Origin: Pseudomonas sp. RIT623
GTDB lineage: Bacteria > Pseudomonadota > Gammaproteobacteria > Pseudomonadales > Pseudomonadaceae
Direction of reading: 5' to 3'
NCBI RefSeq assembly: GCF_004519305.1
Contig: NZ_SOZA01000004.1
Location: forward strand, 124,001-188,000
Length of the DNA stretch: 64,000 nucleotides
Both the position numbers and the translations under genes were made by a program. The stretch's first letter is position 1. Every line of letters starts with the position of its first letter. This document shows, one piece after another, positions 55,042-64,000 of this stretch. The notes under the pieces are model-generated. The model was not told where the DNA came from. It searched no databases and saw nothing but the letters and a program-made list of their open reading frames with translations.

Positions 55042-57291
55042 ATGAAAGCGTTCGGCAAAATCCTGGGGCTGGGGCTTCTCGGGTTGTTGCTGATCATCGT
55101 GGCGCTGGGCTTCGCCCTGAGCCACCTCTTCGATCCCAACGACTACAAAGACGAAATCCGCCAGTTGGCCCGTGACAAGGCCCACGTCGAGCTGACCCTC
55201 AACGGCGACATCGGCTGGAGCCTGTTCCCCTGGCTGGGCCTGGAGTTGCACGAGGCGAGCATCGCCACGTTGAACAACCCCAAGGTGCCCTTCGCCGACC
55301 TGCAGATGCTCGGGCTTTCCGTGCGCGTGCTGCCCCTGCTGCGCCGCGAAGTGCAAATGAGCGACGTGCGCGTCGAAGGCCTGAACCTGACTCTCACCCG
55401 CGACGCCAACGGCCATGGCAACTGGGAGGACATCGGCAAGCCGCTGCCCGACCCGACCGTGGCCAGCGGGCCAGCCGCCACGCCAGGTGAAACGCCAGCC
55501 AGCGAAGCGGCCAAGCCTGCTACCAGCGAGCGCGCGGTCAAGCTCGACATCGACAGCCTGACCGTGAACAACGCCCGGGTGCAGTACACCGACGAGAAAG
55601 CCGGCCAGAGCTACAGCGCCGAAAGCATCCAGCTGAGCACCGGGCCGGTCCACGAAGGCGCCAACATCCCGCTCAAGGCCAGCGCCTTCCTCAGCGCCAG
55701 CCAGCCAAACCTCAAGGCACGAACCGAGCTGACCGGCGAGCTGCGCTTCGATCGCAAGCTCAAGCGCTACAACCTCGAGGACATGCGCCTGTCTGGCGAA
55801 ACCTCGGGCGAGCCGCTGGCCGGCAAGACCATGACCTTCGCCGCCCAAGGCCAGGTGCTGGTGGACCTGGCCGCCAACGTCGCCTCGTGGAGCGGCCTGA
55901 AGGTCTCGGCCAACCAGTTGCGCGCCCTTGGCGAGCTGAACCTGCGCGACCTCGACAAGACGCCGCAGGTCAGCGGCGGCCTGTCCATCGCCCAGTTCGA
56001 CCTGCGCACCTTCCTCGATGGCATCGGCCACCCGCTGCCGGCCACCGCCGACCCAGCCGCGTTCAAGAAGGTGGAGTTGGTCACGCGCCTGCAAGGCACG
56101 CCGAACAGCCTGGCCCTCGAAGACCTGGCGGTGAAGCTGGACGACAGTACCTTCAGCGGCCGCGTGGCCGTGGAAGACTTCGCCAAGCAGGCCCTGCGCG
56201 TGCGCCTGAAGGGCGACACCTTCGACGCCGACCGCTACCTGCCGGCCAAGAGCGAACAAGCCAAGGGCGCCAGCGCAGCGCGCCAGGCCGAGGTCAAGCA
56301 ACAAGAGGCCACGGCGGTGGCCGGCGCCGGCTCCACGCCGCTGCCCAACGCCCCGACCCAGGTCGCCTGGAGCACCGACAAGCTGCTGCCAGTCGACCGC
56401 CTGCGCGCCCTCGACCTGCAGGCCGAGCTGGCCTTCGGCGCGCTGACCCTGAACAAGCTGCCGATCAGCGATGCCCAGCTCAACGCCAGTGGCCAAGGCG
56501 GCCTGCTGACCCTGCAGACCTTGCGCGGCGGCCTGTACAACGGCACCTTCGAAGCCAAGGGCAGCGTCGACGTGCGTCCGGCCGTGCCGCAGCTCGGCAT
56601 CAACACCAAGATCAACCGCGTGCCGGTTGAGCACTTCATCAAGCGCGAGAGCCCGGACCAGCCGCCGCCGGTCAAGGGCCTGCTGACCCTGAACAGCGAC
56701 CTCACTGCCACCGGTAACAGCCAGAAGGCGCTGGTCGACACCCTCAATGGCAACGCCAGCTTCACCATCAACGACGGTGTGCTGGTCAATGCCAACCTGG
56801 AACAGCAACTGTGCCAGGCCATTGCCACCCTCAACCGCAAGCAGCTCAGCGGCGAGCCGCGTGGCAAGGACACGCCGTTCCAGGAGCTGCGCGGCAGCCT
56901 GGTGATCCGCAACGGCGTGGCCAGCAACCCGGACCTCAAGGCGCGTATTCCGGGCCTGACCGTCAACGGCCACGGCGACCTCGACCTGCGCGTGCTGGGC
57001 ATGGACTACAACGTCGGCGTGGTCGTCGAAGGCGACCAGCGCGCCATGCCCGACCCGGCCTGCCAGGTCAACGAACGCTATGTCGGCGTCGAAGTGCCGC
57101 TGCGCTGCCGCGGCCCGCTGGAGCTCGGCGCCAAGGCCTGCCGCCTGGACCAGGACGGCCTGGGCAAGGTCGCCGCCAAGCTGGCCGGCAACCGCCTGAA
57201 AGACAAGATCGACCAGAAGCTTGAAGAAAAACTCGGCGACAAGGTCAGCCCGGAACTCAAGGACGCGCTGAAGGGGCTGTTCAAACGATGA
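55042..57291 (+). CDS. AsmA family protein
   Basis: 749-residue inner membrane-anchored AsmA-like protein. A single N-terminal helix (about 7-29) is followed by a long periplasmic beta-rich domain with the N-terminal AsmA block [21 protein letters not shown] and the C-terminal AsmA_2 region ([20 protein letters not shown] near 625). AsmA proteins are thought to bridge lipid traffic between the membranes. The gene overlaps mutY by four bases. Confidence 0.9.
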   Translation: MKAFGKILGLGLLGLLLIIVALGFALSHLFDPNDYKDEIRQLARDKAHVELTLNGDIGWSLFPWLGLELHEASIATLNNPKVPFADLQMLGLSVRVLPLLRREVQMSDVRVEGLNLTLTRDANGHGNWEDIGKPLPDPTVASGPAATPGETPASEAAKPATSERAVKLDIDSLTVNNARVQYTDEKAGQSYSAESIQLSTGPVHEGANIPLKASAFLSASQPNLKARTELTGELRFDRKLKRYNLEDMRLSGETSGEPLAGKTMTFAAQGQVLVDLAANVASWSGLKVSANQLRALGELNLRDLDKTPQVSGGLSIAQFDLRTFLDGIGHPLPATADPAAFKKVELVTRLQGTPNSLALEDLAVKLDDSTFSGRVAVEDFAKQALRVRLKGDTFDADRYLPAKSEQAKGASAARQAEVKQQEATAVAGAGSTPLPNAPTQVAWSTDKLLPVDRLRALDLQAELAFGALTLNKLPISDAQLNASGQGGLLTLQTLRGGLYNGTFEAKGSVDVRPAVPQLGINTKINRVPVEHFIKRESPDQPPPVKGLLTLNSDLTATGNSQKALVDTLNGNASFTINDGVLVNANLEQQLCQAIATLNRKQLSGEPRGKDTPFQELRGSLVIRNGVASNPDLKARIPGLTVNGHGDLDLRVLGMDYNVGVVVEGDQRAMPDPACQVNERYVGVEVPLRCRGPLELGAKACRLDQDGLGKVAAKLAGNRLKDKIDQKLEEKLGDKVSPELKDALKGLFKR

Positions 57292-58355
57292 GCCCTCAGC
57301 AGTTCTCCAGCGCCGTGCTGGATTGGTACGACCAGCACGGCCGCCATGACCTGCCCTGGCAACAGGGCATCACCCCGTATCGGGTGTGGGTCTCCGAAAT
57401 CATGTTGCAGCAGACCCAGGTCAGCACCGTGCTCAACTACTTCGACCGCTTCATGCAAGCCCTGCCCACCGTGCAGGCGCTGGCCGAGGCGCCGGAGGAC
57501 GAGGTGCTGCACCTGTGGACGGGCCTGGGCTACTACACCCGCGCGCGTAACCTGCAAAAGGCCGCGAAGATCGTCGTCGAGCAGCATGGTGGCGAGTTCC
57601 CGCGCAGCGTCGAGCAGCTCACCGAGCTGCCCGGCATCGGCCGCTCCACCGCAGGCGCCATCGCCAGCATCAGCATGGGCATTCGCGCGCCGATCCTCGA
57701 CGGCAACGTCAAGCGCGTGCTGGCCCGCTTCACCGCCCAGGCCGGCTACCCCGGCGAGCCTAAGGTGGCCAACCAGCTATGGGCCAGCGCCGAGCGCTTC
57801 ACCCCGATGACCCGGGTCAACCACTTCACCCAGGCGATGATGGACATGGGCGCGACGCTGTGCACCCGTAGCAAGCCCAGCTGCCTGATCTGCCCGTTGC
57901 AGCGCGGCTGCGAGGCGCACCTGCACGGCGAAGAGACCCGCTACCCCGAGCCCAAGCCGCGCAAGGCCTTGCCCCAGCGCAAGACCCTGATGCCGCTGCT
58001 GACCAACCACGAAGGCGCGATCCTGCTTTACCGCCGGCCCTCCACCGGCCTGTGGGGCGGCTTGTGGAGCCTGCCGGAGCTGGACAACCTCGAACAGCTC
58101 GACGACCTCGCCTACCAGCACGGGCTGCGCCTGAACGACCGCCAGGCCCTGGCAGGCCTGACCCATACCTTTAGCCACTTCCAGCTGGCGATCGAACCCT
58201 GGCTGGTGCGTGTCGACCCCGTCGGCGCGCACGTGGCCGAGCCCGACTGGCTCTGGTATAACCTCGCCACCCCGCCGCGCCTGGGCCTCGCCGCCCCGGT
58301 CAAGAAGCTGCTGCAACGCGCGGCCGACGAACTGATTGCAGGAGACAAGCCATGA
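57288..58355 (+). CDS. mutY: A/G-specific adenine glycosylase MutY
   Basis: 355-residue DNA repair enzyme that removes adenine opposite 8-oxoguanine. The helix-hairpin-helix [18 protein letters not shown] and catalytic Asp in [13 protein letters not shown] (near 138) are present. The iron-sulfur cysteines follow the C-x6-C-x2-C-x5-C pattern ([17 protein letters not shown]). A C-terminal Nudix-like domain recognises 8-oxoG. It overlaps asmA at its start and yggX at its end by ATGA. Confidence 0.97.
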   Translation: MSPQQFSSAVLDWYDQHGRHDLPWQQGITPYRVWVSEIMLQQTQVSTVLNYFDRFMQALPTVQALAEAPEDEVLHLWTGLGYYTRARNLQKAAKIVVEQHGGEFPRSVEQLTELPGIGRSTAGAIASISMGIRAPILDGNVKRVLARFTAQAGYPGEPKVANQLWASAERFTPMTRVNHFTQAMMDMGATLCTRSKPSCLICPLQRGCEAHLHGEETRYPEPKPRKALPQRKTLMPLLTNHEGAILLYRRPSTGLWGGLWSLPELDNLEQLDDLAYQHGLRLNDRQALAGLTHTFSHFQLAIEPWLVRVDPVGAHVAEPDWLWYNLATPPRLGLAAPVKKLLQRAADELIAGDKP

Positions 58356-58624
58356 CCCGCACCGTGAAGTGCCGCAAGTACAACGAAGAACTCCCAGGCC
58401 TGGACCGCCCGCCTTACCCGGGCGCCAAGGGCCAGGACATCTTCGAGCACATCTCGCAGAAGGCCTGGAAGGAGTGGCAGGACCACCAGACCATGCTGAT
58501 CAACGAGAAGCGCCTGAACATGATGAACGCCGAGGACCGCAAGTTCATCCAGGCCGAGATGGACAAGTTCTTCGCCGGCGAGGATTACGCACAGGCCGAA
58601 GGCTACGTGCCACCCTCGAATTGA
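58352..58624 (+). CDS. yggX: YggX iron-trafficking / oxidative damage protection protein
   Basis: 90-residue small protein with the family start [20 protein letters not shown] and its single conserved Cys7. It helps protect iron-sulfur proteins from oxidative damage. Coupled to mutY (ATGA overlap), another iron-sulfur enzyme dealing with oxidation damage. Length and sequence are typical. Confidence 0.96.
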   Translation: MTRTVKCRKYNEELPGLDRPPYPGAKGQDIFEHISQKAWKEWQDHQTMLINEKRLNMMNAEDRKFIQAEMDKFFAGEDYAQAEGYVPPSN

Positions 58625-58676
58625 CCTCAAAAACCGTAAGCGACGGAATTAATTTAAATTTTTTTGAAAAAAGTCG

Positions 58677-58705
58677 TTGACGGCCTCTGAGAAAATCTAT
58701 TTAAT
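58677..58705 (+). promoter_or_regulatory. Predicted sigma-70 promoter of tRNA-Phe
   Basis: TTGACG at 58677-58682, a 17-base spacer and TTTAAT at 58700-58705, in an AT-rich stretch directly before the tRNA. The following CACCCCG is a GC-rich discriminator as in growth-rate-controlled tRNA promoters. Confidence 0.6.
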
Positions 58706-58715
58706 TCACCCCGTC

Positions 58716-58791
58716 GCCCAGATAGCTCAGTCGGTAGAGCAGAGGATTGAAAATCCTCGTGTCGGCGGTTCGACTCCGTCTCTGGGCACCA
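58716..58791 (+). tRNA. tRNA-Phe (GAA)
   Basis: A 76-base cloverleaf. The acceptor stem is GCCCAGA / TCTGGGC, the D arm is GCTCAGTCGGTAGAGC, the anticodon stem is AGGATTGAAAATCCT with anticodon GAA, and the T loop is GGTTCGACTCC. The CCA end is encoded. No integrase or attachment-site repeat is seen beside it. Confidence 0.97.
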
Positions 58792-58835
58792 CCTTCAGCT
58801 TCTGGTGGTTGCAAAGTTACCCGAAGCGACACAAG

Positions 58836-58859
58836 AAACCCGCCTAGTGCGGGTTTTTT
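58836..58859 (+). terminator. Rho-independent terminator after tRNA-Phe
   Basis: Stem AAACCCGC / GCGGGTTT with a five-base loop (CTAGT), then a run of T. It lies 45 bases beyond the tRNA 3' end. Confidence 0.9.
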
Positions 58860-58977
58860 GTTGCCTGCGATTTTTGTCTCACGCTCCTTCACCCGCGGTT
58901 GATCGATATCAAAAAGCCACCCGCCCTGCGCTCCTAGGATGACAGGTGGACATTCGAACGACCCCGCAAGGACCTCC

Positions 58978-59988
58978 ATGAGCGAAGAATCCGCCACCCT
59001 CCCCCTGCCGTCGCCAAGCGACAGCGCCAGCAGCGTCAAACCCGTTCCGCGCACGCGCCGCCCACGCCAGCGCAAGCCCGCCGCCAGCACCGCCGCGCCA
59101 GAGACCATCACCCAGGTAAGCCAGCAACCCGCCGCCCTGGAAGTGGCCAACGCGCGCAAGGGCAGCAGCGAGGACAGCACCTCGGCGCGCCTGCCGGCCA
59201 ACTACCCGTACCGCACGCGCATGCGCCGCCAGGACTACGAGAAGGCCAAGCACGAGCTGCAGATCGAGCTGCTCAAGGTGCAGAACTGGGTGAAGGAGAC
59301 CGGCCAGCGCATCGTCGTGCTGTTCGAGGGCCGCGATGCTGCGGGCAAGGGCGGCACCATCAAGCGCTTCATGGAACACCTGAACCCGCGCGGCGCGCGC
59401 ATCGTCGCCCTGGAGAAGCCTTCCGAGCAGGAAAAGGGCCAGTGGTACTTCCAGCGTTATGTGCAGCACCTGCCCACCGCCGGTGAAATGGTGTTCTTCG
59501 ACCGCTCCTGGTACAACCGCGCCGGGGTCGAGAAGGTCATGGACTTCTGCACCCCGCTGCAATACCTGGAATTCATGCGCCAGGCGCCGGACCTCGAGCG
59601 CATGCTGTGCAACAGCGGCATCCTGCTGTTCAAGTTCTGGTTCTCGGTCAACCGCGAGGAACAGCTGCGCCGCTTCATCTCGCGGCGCGACGACCCACTC
59701 AAGCACTGGAAGCTCTCGCCCATCGACATCAAGTCGCTGGACAAGTGGGAGGACTACACCGCGGCCAAGGAGGCGATGTTCTTCCACACCGACACCGCCG
59801 ATGCGCCGTGGACGGTGATCAAATCGGATGACAAGAAGCGCGCGCGGATCAACTGCATCCGCTACTTCCTGCATTCGCTGGATTATCCAGGCAAGGACCA
59901 CAGCGTGGCGCATGCGCCGGATGCGTTGCTGGTCGGGCGCGCTTCGCGAGGGTTCGAGGAAGACGAGCCGGCGGTGCTGGTCAGTTAA
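58978..59988 (+). CDS. ppk2: Polyphosphate kinase 2
   Basis: 336-residue PPK2 family kinase that transfers phosphate between polyphosphate and nucleotides. Walker A is FEGRDAAGKGG, and Walker B/DR-type motif is MVFFDRSWYNRAGVE. The core ends at about residue 315. An N-terminal tail of about 70 residues, rich in Ser, Pro and Arg, looks disordered. The start MSEESATLPL at 58978 follows AAGGACC. Direction of reaction (GTP/ATP synthesis) cannot be told from sequence. Confidence 0.92.
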   Translation: MSEESATLPLPSPSDSASSVKPVPRTRRPRQRKPAASTAAPETITQVSQQPAALEVANARKGSSEDSTSARLPANYPYRTRMRRQDYEKAKHELQIELLKVQNWVKETGQRIVVLFEGRDAAGKGGTIKRFMEHLNPRGARIVALEKPSEQEKGQWYFQRYVQHLPTAGEMVFFDRSWYNRAGVEKVMDFCTPLQYLEFMRQAPDLERMLCNSGILLFKFWFSVNREEQLRRFISRRDDPLKHWKLSPIDIKSLDKWEDYTAAKEAMFFHTDTADAPWTVIKSDDKKRARINCIRYFLHSLDYPGKDHSVAHAPDALLVGRASRGFEEDEPAVLVS

Positions 59989-60098
59989 GCCCCAGGGGCT
60001 GCTGCGCAGCCCCCGGCGATCTCGAATCCCCCTTGGGTTTCCCTGGCAACTACGCTTCAATACGCGCCTTTACCCGTTACCCCAAGGACCTGCCGCCC

Positions 60099-60542
60099 AT
60101 GGCCACCAACAGCAAACAACAGAAACGCGCCAAGCGCGCCGCCACCAAGGCCAAGCAGAACCGCATGGTGCGCAGCGGCCAGGCGGTCAAGACCAGCGCC
60201 GGCGACAGCGCCAGCGTCGAGCAGGTGTTCAACAAGGCCATGGAATCGGGCAGCTACAACAGCCTGTTCGACAAGATGAAGGAAGCCCAGGAAAACGGCC
60301 TGGTGCCAATGATCTCGGTGTTCCTGGTCGACCCATTGCTGGCACTGGTACTCAAGGGCCACAAGGAAGAACACGCCACCGACTACATCGTCATGGTGTT
60401 CACCGCCTACCGCAAATGGCTCGACGGCGCCGACGAGGACGCGACCATGGCCTGGCTGGAGAGCGACGAGTTCCAGGATGCCTACGTTACCGCCTCGGAA
60501 GTGGTAGCCAAGCAGCAGCAACAGCAGAAGCAGTTCGGCTGA
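60099..60542 (+). CDS. Small protein of unknown function with basic N-terminus
   Basis: 147 residues: a lysine-rich N-terminal 30 residues (SKQQKRAKRAATKAKQNRM), a helical core, and a Gln-rich C-terminal tail. The basic N-terminus could bind nucleic acid; this is inference. I recognise no domain. The start at 60099 is preferred over an ATG 66 bases upstream because AAGGA lies before it. Confidence 0.75.
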   Translation: MATNSKQQKRAKRAATKAKQNRMVRSGQAVKTSAGDSASVEQVFNKAMESGSYNSLFDKMKEAQENGLVPMISVFLVDPLLALVLKGHKEEHATDYIVMVFTAYRKWLDGADEDATMAWLESDEFQDAYVTASEVVAKQQQQQKQFG

Positions 60543-60557
60543 CCTTCCGGGCCCTGT

Positions 60558-60613
60558 TTGCCAGCAAGCCGGCTCCTACACACGCGCCTCGTAGGAGCCG
60601 GCTTGCCGGCGAA
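60558..60613. repeat. REP pair within a long dyad between the small gene and gabP
   Basis: Two inverted REP units flanked by GGGCCCTGTT and AACAGGGCCC, so the whole block can fold into one long hairpin. It lies just before a bidirectional terminator. Confidence 0.88.
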
Positions 60614-60633
60614 CAGGGCCCGCCCAGGCAAAC

Positions 60634-60668
60634 AAAAAGGCCGCGCCCCTCACAGGGCGCGGCCTTTT
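60634..60668. terminator. Bidirectional terminator between small gene and gabP
   Basis: A strong stem AAAAGGCCGCGCCC / GGGCGCGGCCTTTT with loop CTCACA. It has T runs on both strands, so it can end both the plus-strand gene and gabP (minus strand, stop at 60684). Confidence 0.92.
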
Positions 60669-60683
60669 CATTCAACCAGCAGA

Positions 60684-62069
60684 TCAGCTATCCAGCGCCA
60701 CCCGCGCGGCAGTGCCACGCTTGCGGTGCACCAACAAGCCGGCGGCTACCACGCCGATGCTGAGAATGGCCGTGGCGATGATCTCGGCACGGTGATCCTC
60801 ACGCAGGGCCATCACCACCAGCACGGCGACGATGAAGGCGATGGTCGCCCAGGTCAGGCCCGGGAACATCCACATCTTGAACGAGATCTTCTCGCCCTTG
60901 GCTTCACGCTGGGCGCGCATGCGCAGCTGCGACACGGCGATCACCAGGTATACCAGCAGGGCGATGGCGCCGGAGCTGGCCAGCAGGAACTCGAATACCT
61001 CGGCCGGGGCCAGGAAGTTGGCGAACACGCACAGGAAGGCCGCGGCGGTGGACAACAGCACCGCCCAGTGCGGGGTGCCGGCCTTGGTGGTGCGCTGGGC
61101 AATGGCCGGGGCGTCGCCACGCTTGCTCAGGGAGAACAACATGCGCGAGGAGGTGTACAGCGCCGAGTTCAGGCAACTGGTCACGGCGATCAGCACGACG
61201 ATGTCGACGATCAGCTTGGCGTTCGGCACGCCGATCAGGCTCAGCACGGTCTGGTAGGAGCCTTTTTCCGCCAGGGTCGGGTCGTTCCACGGCACCATGG
61301 CCACCACCAGGAAGATCGATACCAGGTAGAACAGGCAGATCCGCCAGATCACCGAGTTGGTGGCGCGGCTGATCTGCTTGCCTGGGTCCTTCGATTCGGC
61401 GGCGGCGATGGTGACGATCTCGGTGCCCATGAACGAGAACATGGTGGTCAGCATGGCCGCCAGCACGGCGCCCAGACCATTGGGCATGAAGCCCTGGGTG
61501 TCGAACAGGTGGCTGATGCCGCTGACCTGGCTGCTCGGCACCATGCCGAACATGGCCGCGCAACCGACGACGATGAAGCCGATGATCGCCAGCACCTTGA
61601 GCAGGGCGAACCAGAACTCGAACTCACCGTAGTTCTTCACGCTGAACAGGTTGGTGATGGTCAGCGCCAGGGTAATGATCAGGGAGAATGCCCACAGGTC
61701 CACCGACGGGAACCAGGCATGCAAAATGGCCGCGGCGGCGTTGGCTTCGAGCGGGATCACCAGGACCCAGAACCACCAGTACAGCCAGCCGATGGTGAAA
61801 CCGGCCCAGCGCCCGATGGCGCGGTCGGCATAGGTGGAGAACGAGCCGGTGTCCGGCGAGGCGACCGCCATTTCACCGAGCATGCGCATCACCAGTACCA
61901 CCAGGGTTCCGGCGGCGGCGTAGGCCAGCAGCACGGCCGGGCCGGCAGCAGCGATGGCGTGGCCGGAGCCGACGAACAGGCCGGCGCCGATCACACCGGC
62001 AATGGACAGCATGGTCACATGCCGTTGCTTGAGCCCCTGAGCGAGGTCATTGGAATTGTTACCGCTCAT
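60684..62069 (-). CDS. gabP: GABA permease (APC superfamily)
   Basis: 461-residue amino acid permease with 12 hydrophobic segments. It matches E. coli GabP closely by eye: LKQRHVTMLSIAGVIGAGLFVG, IGRWAGFTIGWLYWWFWVLVIPLEANA, SVKNYGEFEFWFALLKVLAI and SSGAIALLVYLVIAVSQLRMR. It imports 4-aminobutyrate and related compounds by proton symport. The start at 62069 gives the family length; a longer frame adds 159 residues without support. Confidence 0.93.
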   Translation of the reverse strand: MSGNNSNDLAQGLKQRHVTMLSIAGVIGAGLFVGSGHAIAAAGPAVLLAYAAAGTLVVLVMRMLGEMAVASPDTGSFSTYADRAIGRWAGFTIGWLYWWFWVLVIPLEANAAAAILHAWFPSVDLWAFSLIITLALTITNLFSVKNYGEFEFWFALLKVLAIIGFIVVGCAAMFGMVPSSQVSGISHLFDTQGFMPNGLGAVLAAMLTTMFSFMGTEIVTIAAAESKDPGKQISRATNSVIWRICLFYLVSIFLVVAMVPWNDPTLAEKGSYQTVLSLIGVPNAKLIVDIVVLIAVTSCLNSALYTSSRMLFSLSKRGDAPAIAQRTTKAGTPHWAVLLSTAAAFLCVFANFLAPAEVFEFLLASSGAIALLVYLVIAVSQLRMRAQREAKGEKISFKMWMFPGLTWATIAFIVAVLVVMALREDHRAEIIATAILSIGVVAAGLLVHRKRGTAARVALDS

Positions 62070-62673
62070 AAAACTACCTTTGTAAGGAGGTGGACTACAC
62101 GAATGACTGCCAGCACGCCCGGGATGAAAGTGGGCAACGCTGCATTCAGTGGTTTCCAGATGGCAATAACTGGGCCAGGTGAGAATCGCTTTCGTCTGAA
62201 ATGCTTCAGCGGCCAATAACGGCGCGGCTTGCAGGGCATAGTGCCAAGGCTTGACCGAAAGGCCATCAAATTGCCGTGCCAAGTGCAGATTACTGAAATA
62301 CTCACTTACAAACGCACCAAAGGCGCTCCCCGGTAACACCTTTGCACAAATGATGAGCAGAAAAAGAGCAACCCACCGGCGCAACCCAGCCCAAGGATAA
62401 CCGGCAAAGCAGTACCACCCGGCCAAAAACGGCTTCCCAGAGCGGGCCAAAACTGGCACCATCGCGCCTTTTTTCATCAAGGCTCCGGTGCTGGGCAAAC
62501 GCCCTTGCGGATATCCTGGCGACAGTCCACTGCAGCGATGCGACAAACTGTCCCACCAGCGACCAGAGCCCCTCGCGACCCCGTTGGCCGTCGTTGCGCC
62601 GCTATGCTAGCTTGGCGCTCGCCAGGAAGGCCGCCAACAGCTGGGAACGCACCCGTATACATGAGGACCGCAC
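62070..62673. other. Divergent intergenic region gabP / amino-acid ABC transporter
   Basis: 604 bases without a convincing gene. It holds the gabP promoter on the left and the ABC transporter promoter on the right. Two TTGGCAC-type motifs on the minus strand (62267-62283 and 62238-62255) resemble sigma-54 -24 elements but lack a properly spaced GC at -12. No REP, terminator or repeat is seen. Confidence 0.4.
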
Positions 62674-63447
62674 ATGGCCCAGGCCACGCCCGCGCTGGAA
62701 ATCCGCAACCTGCACAAACGCTATGGCGAGCAGGAAATTCTCAAGGGCATTTCGCTGACCGCGCGCGACGGTGACGTGATTTCCATCCTGGGGTCGTCCG
62801 GCTCCGGCAAGTCCACCTTGCTGCGCTGCATCAACCTGCTGGAGAACCCGCACCAGGGCGAGATCCTCGTCGCCGGCGAGGCGCTCAAGCTCAAGGCGCA
62901 GAAAAACGGCGACCTGGTCGCCGCCGACAACCGCCAGATCAACCGTCTGCGCAGCGAGATCGGCTTCGTCTTCCAGAACTTCAACCTGTGGCCGCACATG
63001 TCGATCCTCGACAACATCATCGAGGCGCCACGCCGCGTGCTCGGCCAGAACAAGGCCGAGGCCATCGAGCATGCCGAGGCCCTGCTGAACAAGGTCGGCA
63101 TCTTCGACAAACGCCACAGCTACCCCGCACAGCTTTCCGGCGGCCAGCAACAGCGCGCCGCCATCGCCCGTACCCTGGCCATGAAGCCCAAGGTCATCCT
63201 GTTCGACGAGCCAACCTCGGCACTCGATCCGGAAATGGTCCAGGAAGTGCTTAACGTCATCCGCGCATTGGCCGAAGAAGGCCGTACCATGCTGCTGGTG
63301 ACGCACGAGATGAACTTTGCCCGCCAGGTGTCCAGCGAAGTGGTCTTCCTGCACCAGGGCCTGGTCGAAGAGCAGGGATCGCCGCAACAGGTCTTCGAAA
63401 ACCCGACCTCGGCGCGTTGCAAGCAATTCATGTCCAGCCACCGCTAA
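62674..63447 (+). CDS. Polar amino-acid ABC transporter ATPase (HisP-type)
   Basis: 257-residue ATPase of the basic/polar amino-acid importer class. Walker A is GSSGSGKST, the signature LSGGQQQRAAIARTL near 154-168, and Walker B VILFDEPTSALDP near 173-185. It is followed after 13 bases by a binding-protein gene. Close to arginine/ornithine/lysine/histidine system ATPases; cargo is inferred. Confidence 0.92.
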   Translation: MAQATPALEIRNLHKRYGEQEILKGISLTARDGDVISILGSSGSGKSTLLRCINLLENPHQGEILVAGEALKLKAQKNGDLVAADNRQINRLRSEIGFVFQNFNLWPHMSILDNIIEAPRRVLGQNKAEAIEHAEALLNKVGIFDKRHSYPAQLSGGQQQRAAIARTLAMKPKVILFDEPTSALDPEMVQEVLNVIRALAEEGRTMLLVTHEMNFARQVSSEVVFLHQGLVEEQGSPQQVFENPTSARCKQFMSSHR

Positions 63448-63460
63448 CGGAGCAACACGA

Positions 63461-64000
63461 ATGCAGACCTACAAGAAATTCCTCCTGGCCGCTGCCGCCA
63501 CCCTGGTGTTCTCGGCCAATGCCATGGCAGCCGAAAAGCTGAAAATGGGCATCGAGGCGGCCTACCCGCCGTTCAACAACAAAGATGCCAGCGGCCAGGT
63601 GGTCGGCTTCGACAAGGACATCGGCGACGCCCTGTGCGCCAAGATGAAGGTCGAATGCGAAGTGGCCGTCTCCGACTGGGACGGCATCATCCCGGCGCTG
63701 AACGCCAAGAAGTCCGATTTCATCATCTCCTCGCTGTCGATCACCGACGAGCGCAAGCAGGCCGTTGACTTCACCGACCCCTACTACTCGAACAAGCAGC
63801 AGTTCATCGCGCCGAAAAACGTCGACTTCAAGACCGACCGCGCTTCGCTCAAGGGCAAGACCATCGGCACCCAGCGCGCCACCCAGGCGGCTACCTGGCT
63901 GGACGATAACGGCGGCATGGACGGCGAGTTCAAGGTCAACCTGTATGACGGCCAGGAAAATGCCTACCTCGACCTCACCTCGGGCCGCGTCGACGCCATC
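63461..64000 (+). CDS. Amino-acid ABC transporter substrate-binding protein, N-terminal part
   Basis: The first 180 residues of a periplasmic binding protein cut by the right window edge. A signal peptide (about 1-23, AMA-AEK) is followed by the family pattern MGIEAAYPPFNNKDASGQVVGFDKDIGDAL, DWDGIIPAL and GTQRATQAATWL. These fit lysine/arginine/ornithine/histidine binding proteins. The permease genes should follow beyond the edge. Confidence 0.92.
   Translation, partial: MQTYKKFLLAAAATLVFSANAMAAEKLKMGIEAAYPPFNNKDASGQVVGFDKDIGDALCAKMKVECEVAVSDWDGIIPALNAKKSDFIISSLSITDERKQAVDFTDPYYSNKQQFIAPKNVDFKTDRASLKGKTIGTQRATQAATWLDDNGGMDGEFKVNLYDGQENAYLDLTSGRVDAI

Noticed and set aside
58716..58900. Genomic island integrated at tRNA-Phe
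   Set aside because: No integrase gene or direct repeat of the tRNA 3' end is visible, and the flanking genes (yggX, ppk2) are core genes.
59995..60013. Terminator after ppk2 (GGGGCTGC-TGC-GCAGCCCC)
   Set aside because: The stem is strong but no T run follows, so it is only a hairpin of uncertain role.
62238..62283. Sigma-54 promoter for gabP
   Set aside because: Two TTGGCAC motifs on the minus strand lack a GC at the required distance (ten bases after GG), so they were not called.

Overview
The window is GC-rich chromosomal DNA from a fluorescent pseudomonad, most likely of the Pseudomonas putida group. The evidence is the gene content and order (creBCD, the sarcosine oxidase and glycine betaine/carnitine clusters, cbcXWV next to hisBH-hisAF, mutY-yggX, ppk2) and the many copies of the P. 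putida-type REP palindrome (GTAGGAGCCGGCTTGCCGGCGAA). Strain and species are inferred; no search was run.

Layout. 0-5 kb: creD (cut by the window edge), creC and creB, a retropepsin-like zinc-protease-family protein, a YihG-type acyltransferase and a DUF2780 protein. 5-15.4 kb: one-carbon end of glycine betaine catabolism (fdhA, purU, soxG, soxA, soxD, soxB, glyA, all on the minus strand) and ltaE. 15.5-20 kb: two chemoreceptors on either side of a small ZapA/ZapB-like gene pair. 20-24.4 kb: a tightly packed three-gene accessory block (flavin amine oxidase or amino-acid monooxygenase, NCS1 permease, nitrilase-family amidase) between the chemoreceptor and gbcB. 24.4-36 kb: gbcB and gbcA, a REP-associated transposase, an unusual four-copy non-coding repeat carrying DnaA-box sequences, then the operon M19-like protein, DUF5943, dgcA, dgcB, etfA, etfB. 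36-44.4 kb: two exported proteins, then the carnitine locus cdhR/caiX-cdhC-cdhA-cdhB and the regulator gbdR. 44.8-49.7 kb: sdaB and the quaternary amine ABC transporter cbcXWV. 49.8-54.7 kb: hisB-hisH-DUF2164-hisA-hisF and an OFA-family MFS transporter. 55-64 kb: asmA-mutY-yggX, tRNA-Phe, ppk2, a small unknown gene, gabP and the start of a polar amino-acid ABC transporter.

How the genes work together. Choline, betaine and carnitine enter through CbcXWV, with CaiX as an alternative binding protein. CdhA, CdhC and CdhB convert carnitine to glycine betaine. GbcAB demethylates betaine to dimethylglycine, DgcAB with its own EtfAB gives sarcosine, and SoxBDAG gives glycine. GlyA makes serine, which SdaB converts to pyruvate. 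FdhA and PurU handle the released one-carbon units. GbdR and CdhR are the local regulators. Direct repeats with a 21-bp period upstream of cbcX and caiX are candidate operators for these GlxA-type AraC proteins.

Most notable: the four-unit DnaA-box repeat at 27.73-28.29 kb, which no annotated feature explains; the monooxygenase/permease/amidase block; and metal-ligand or cofactor-motif losses in three proteins of the betaine operon (M19-like protein, DgcA, EtfA).
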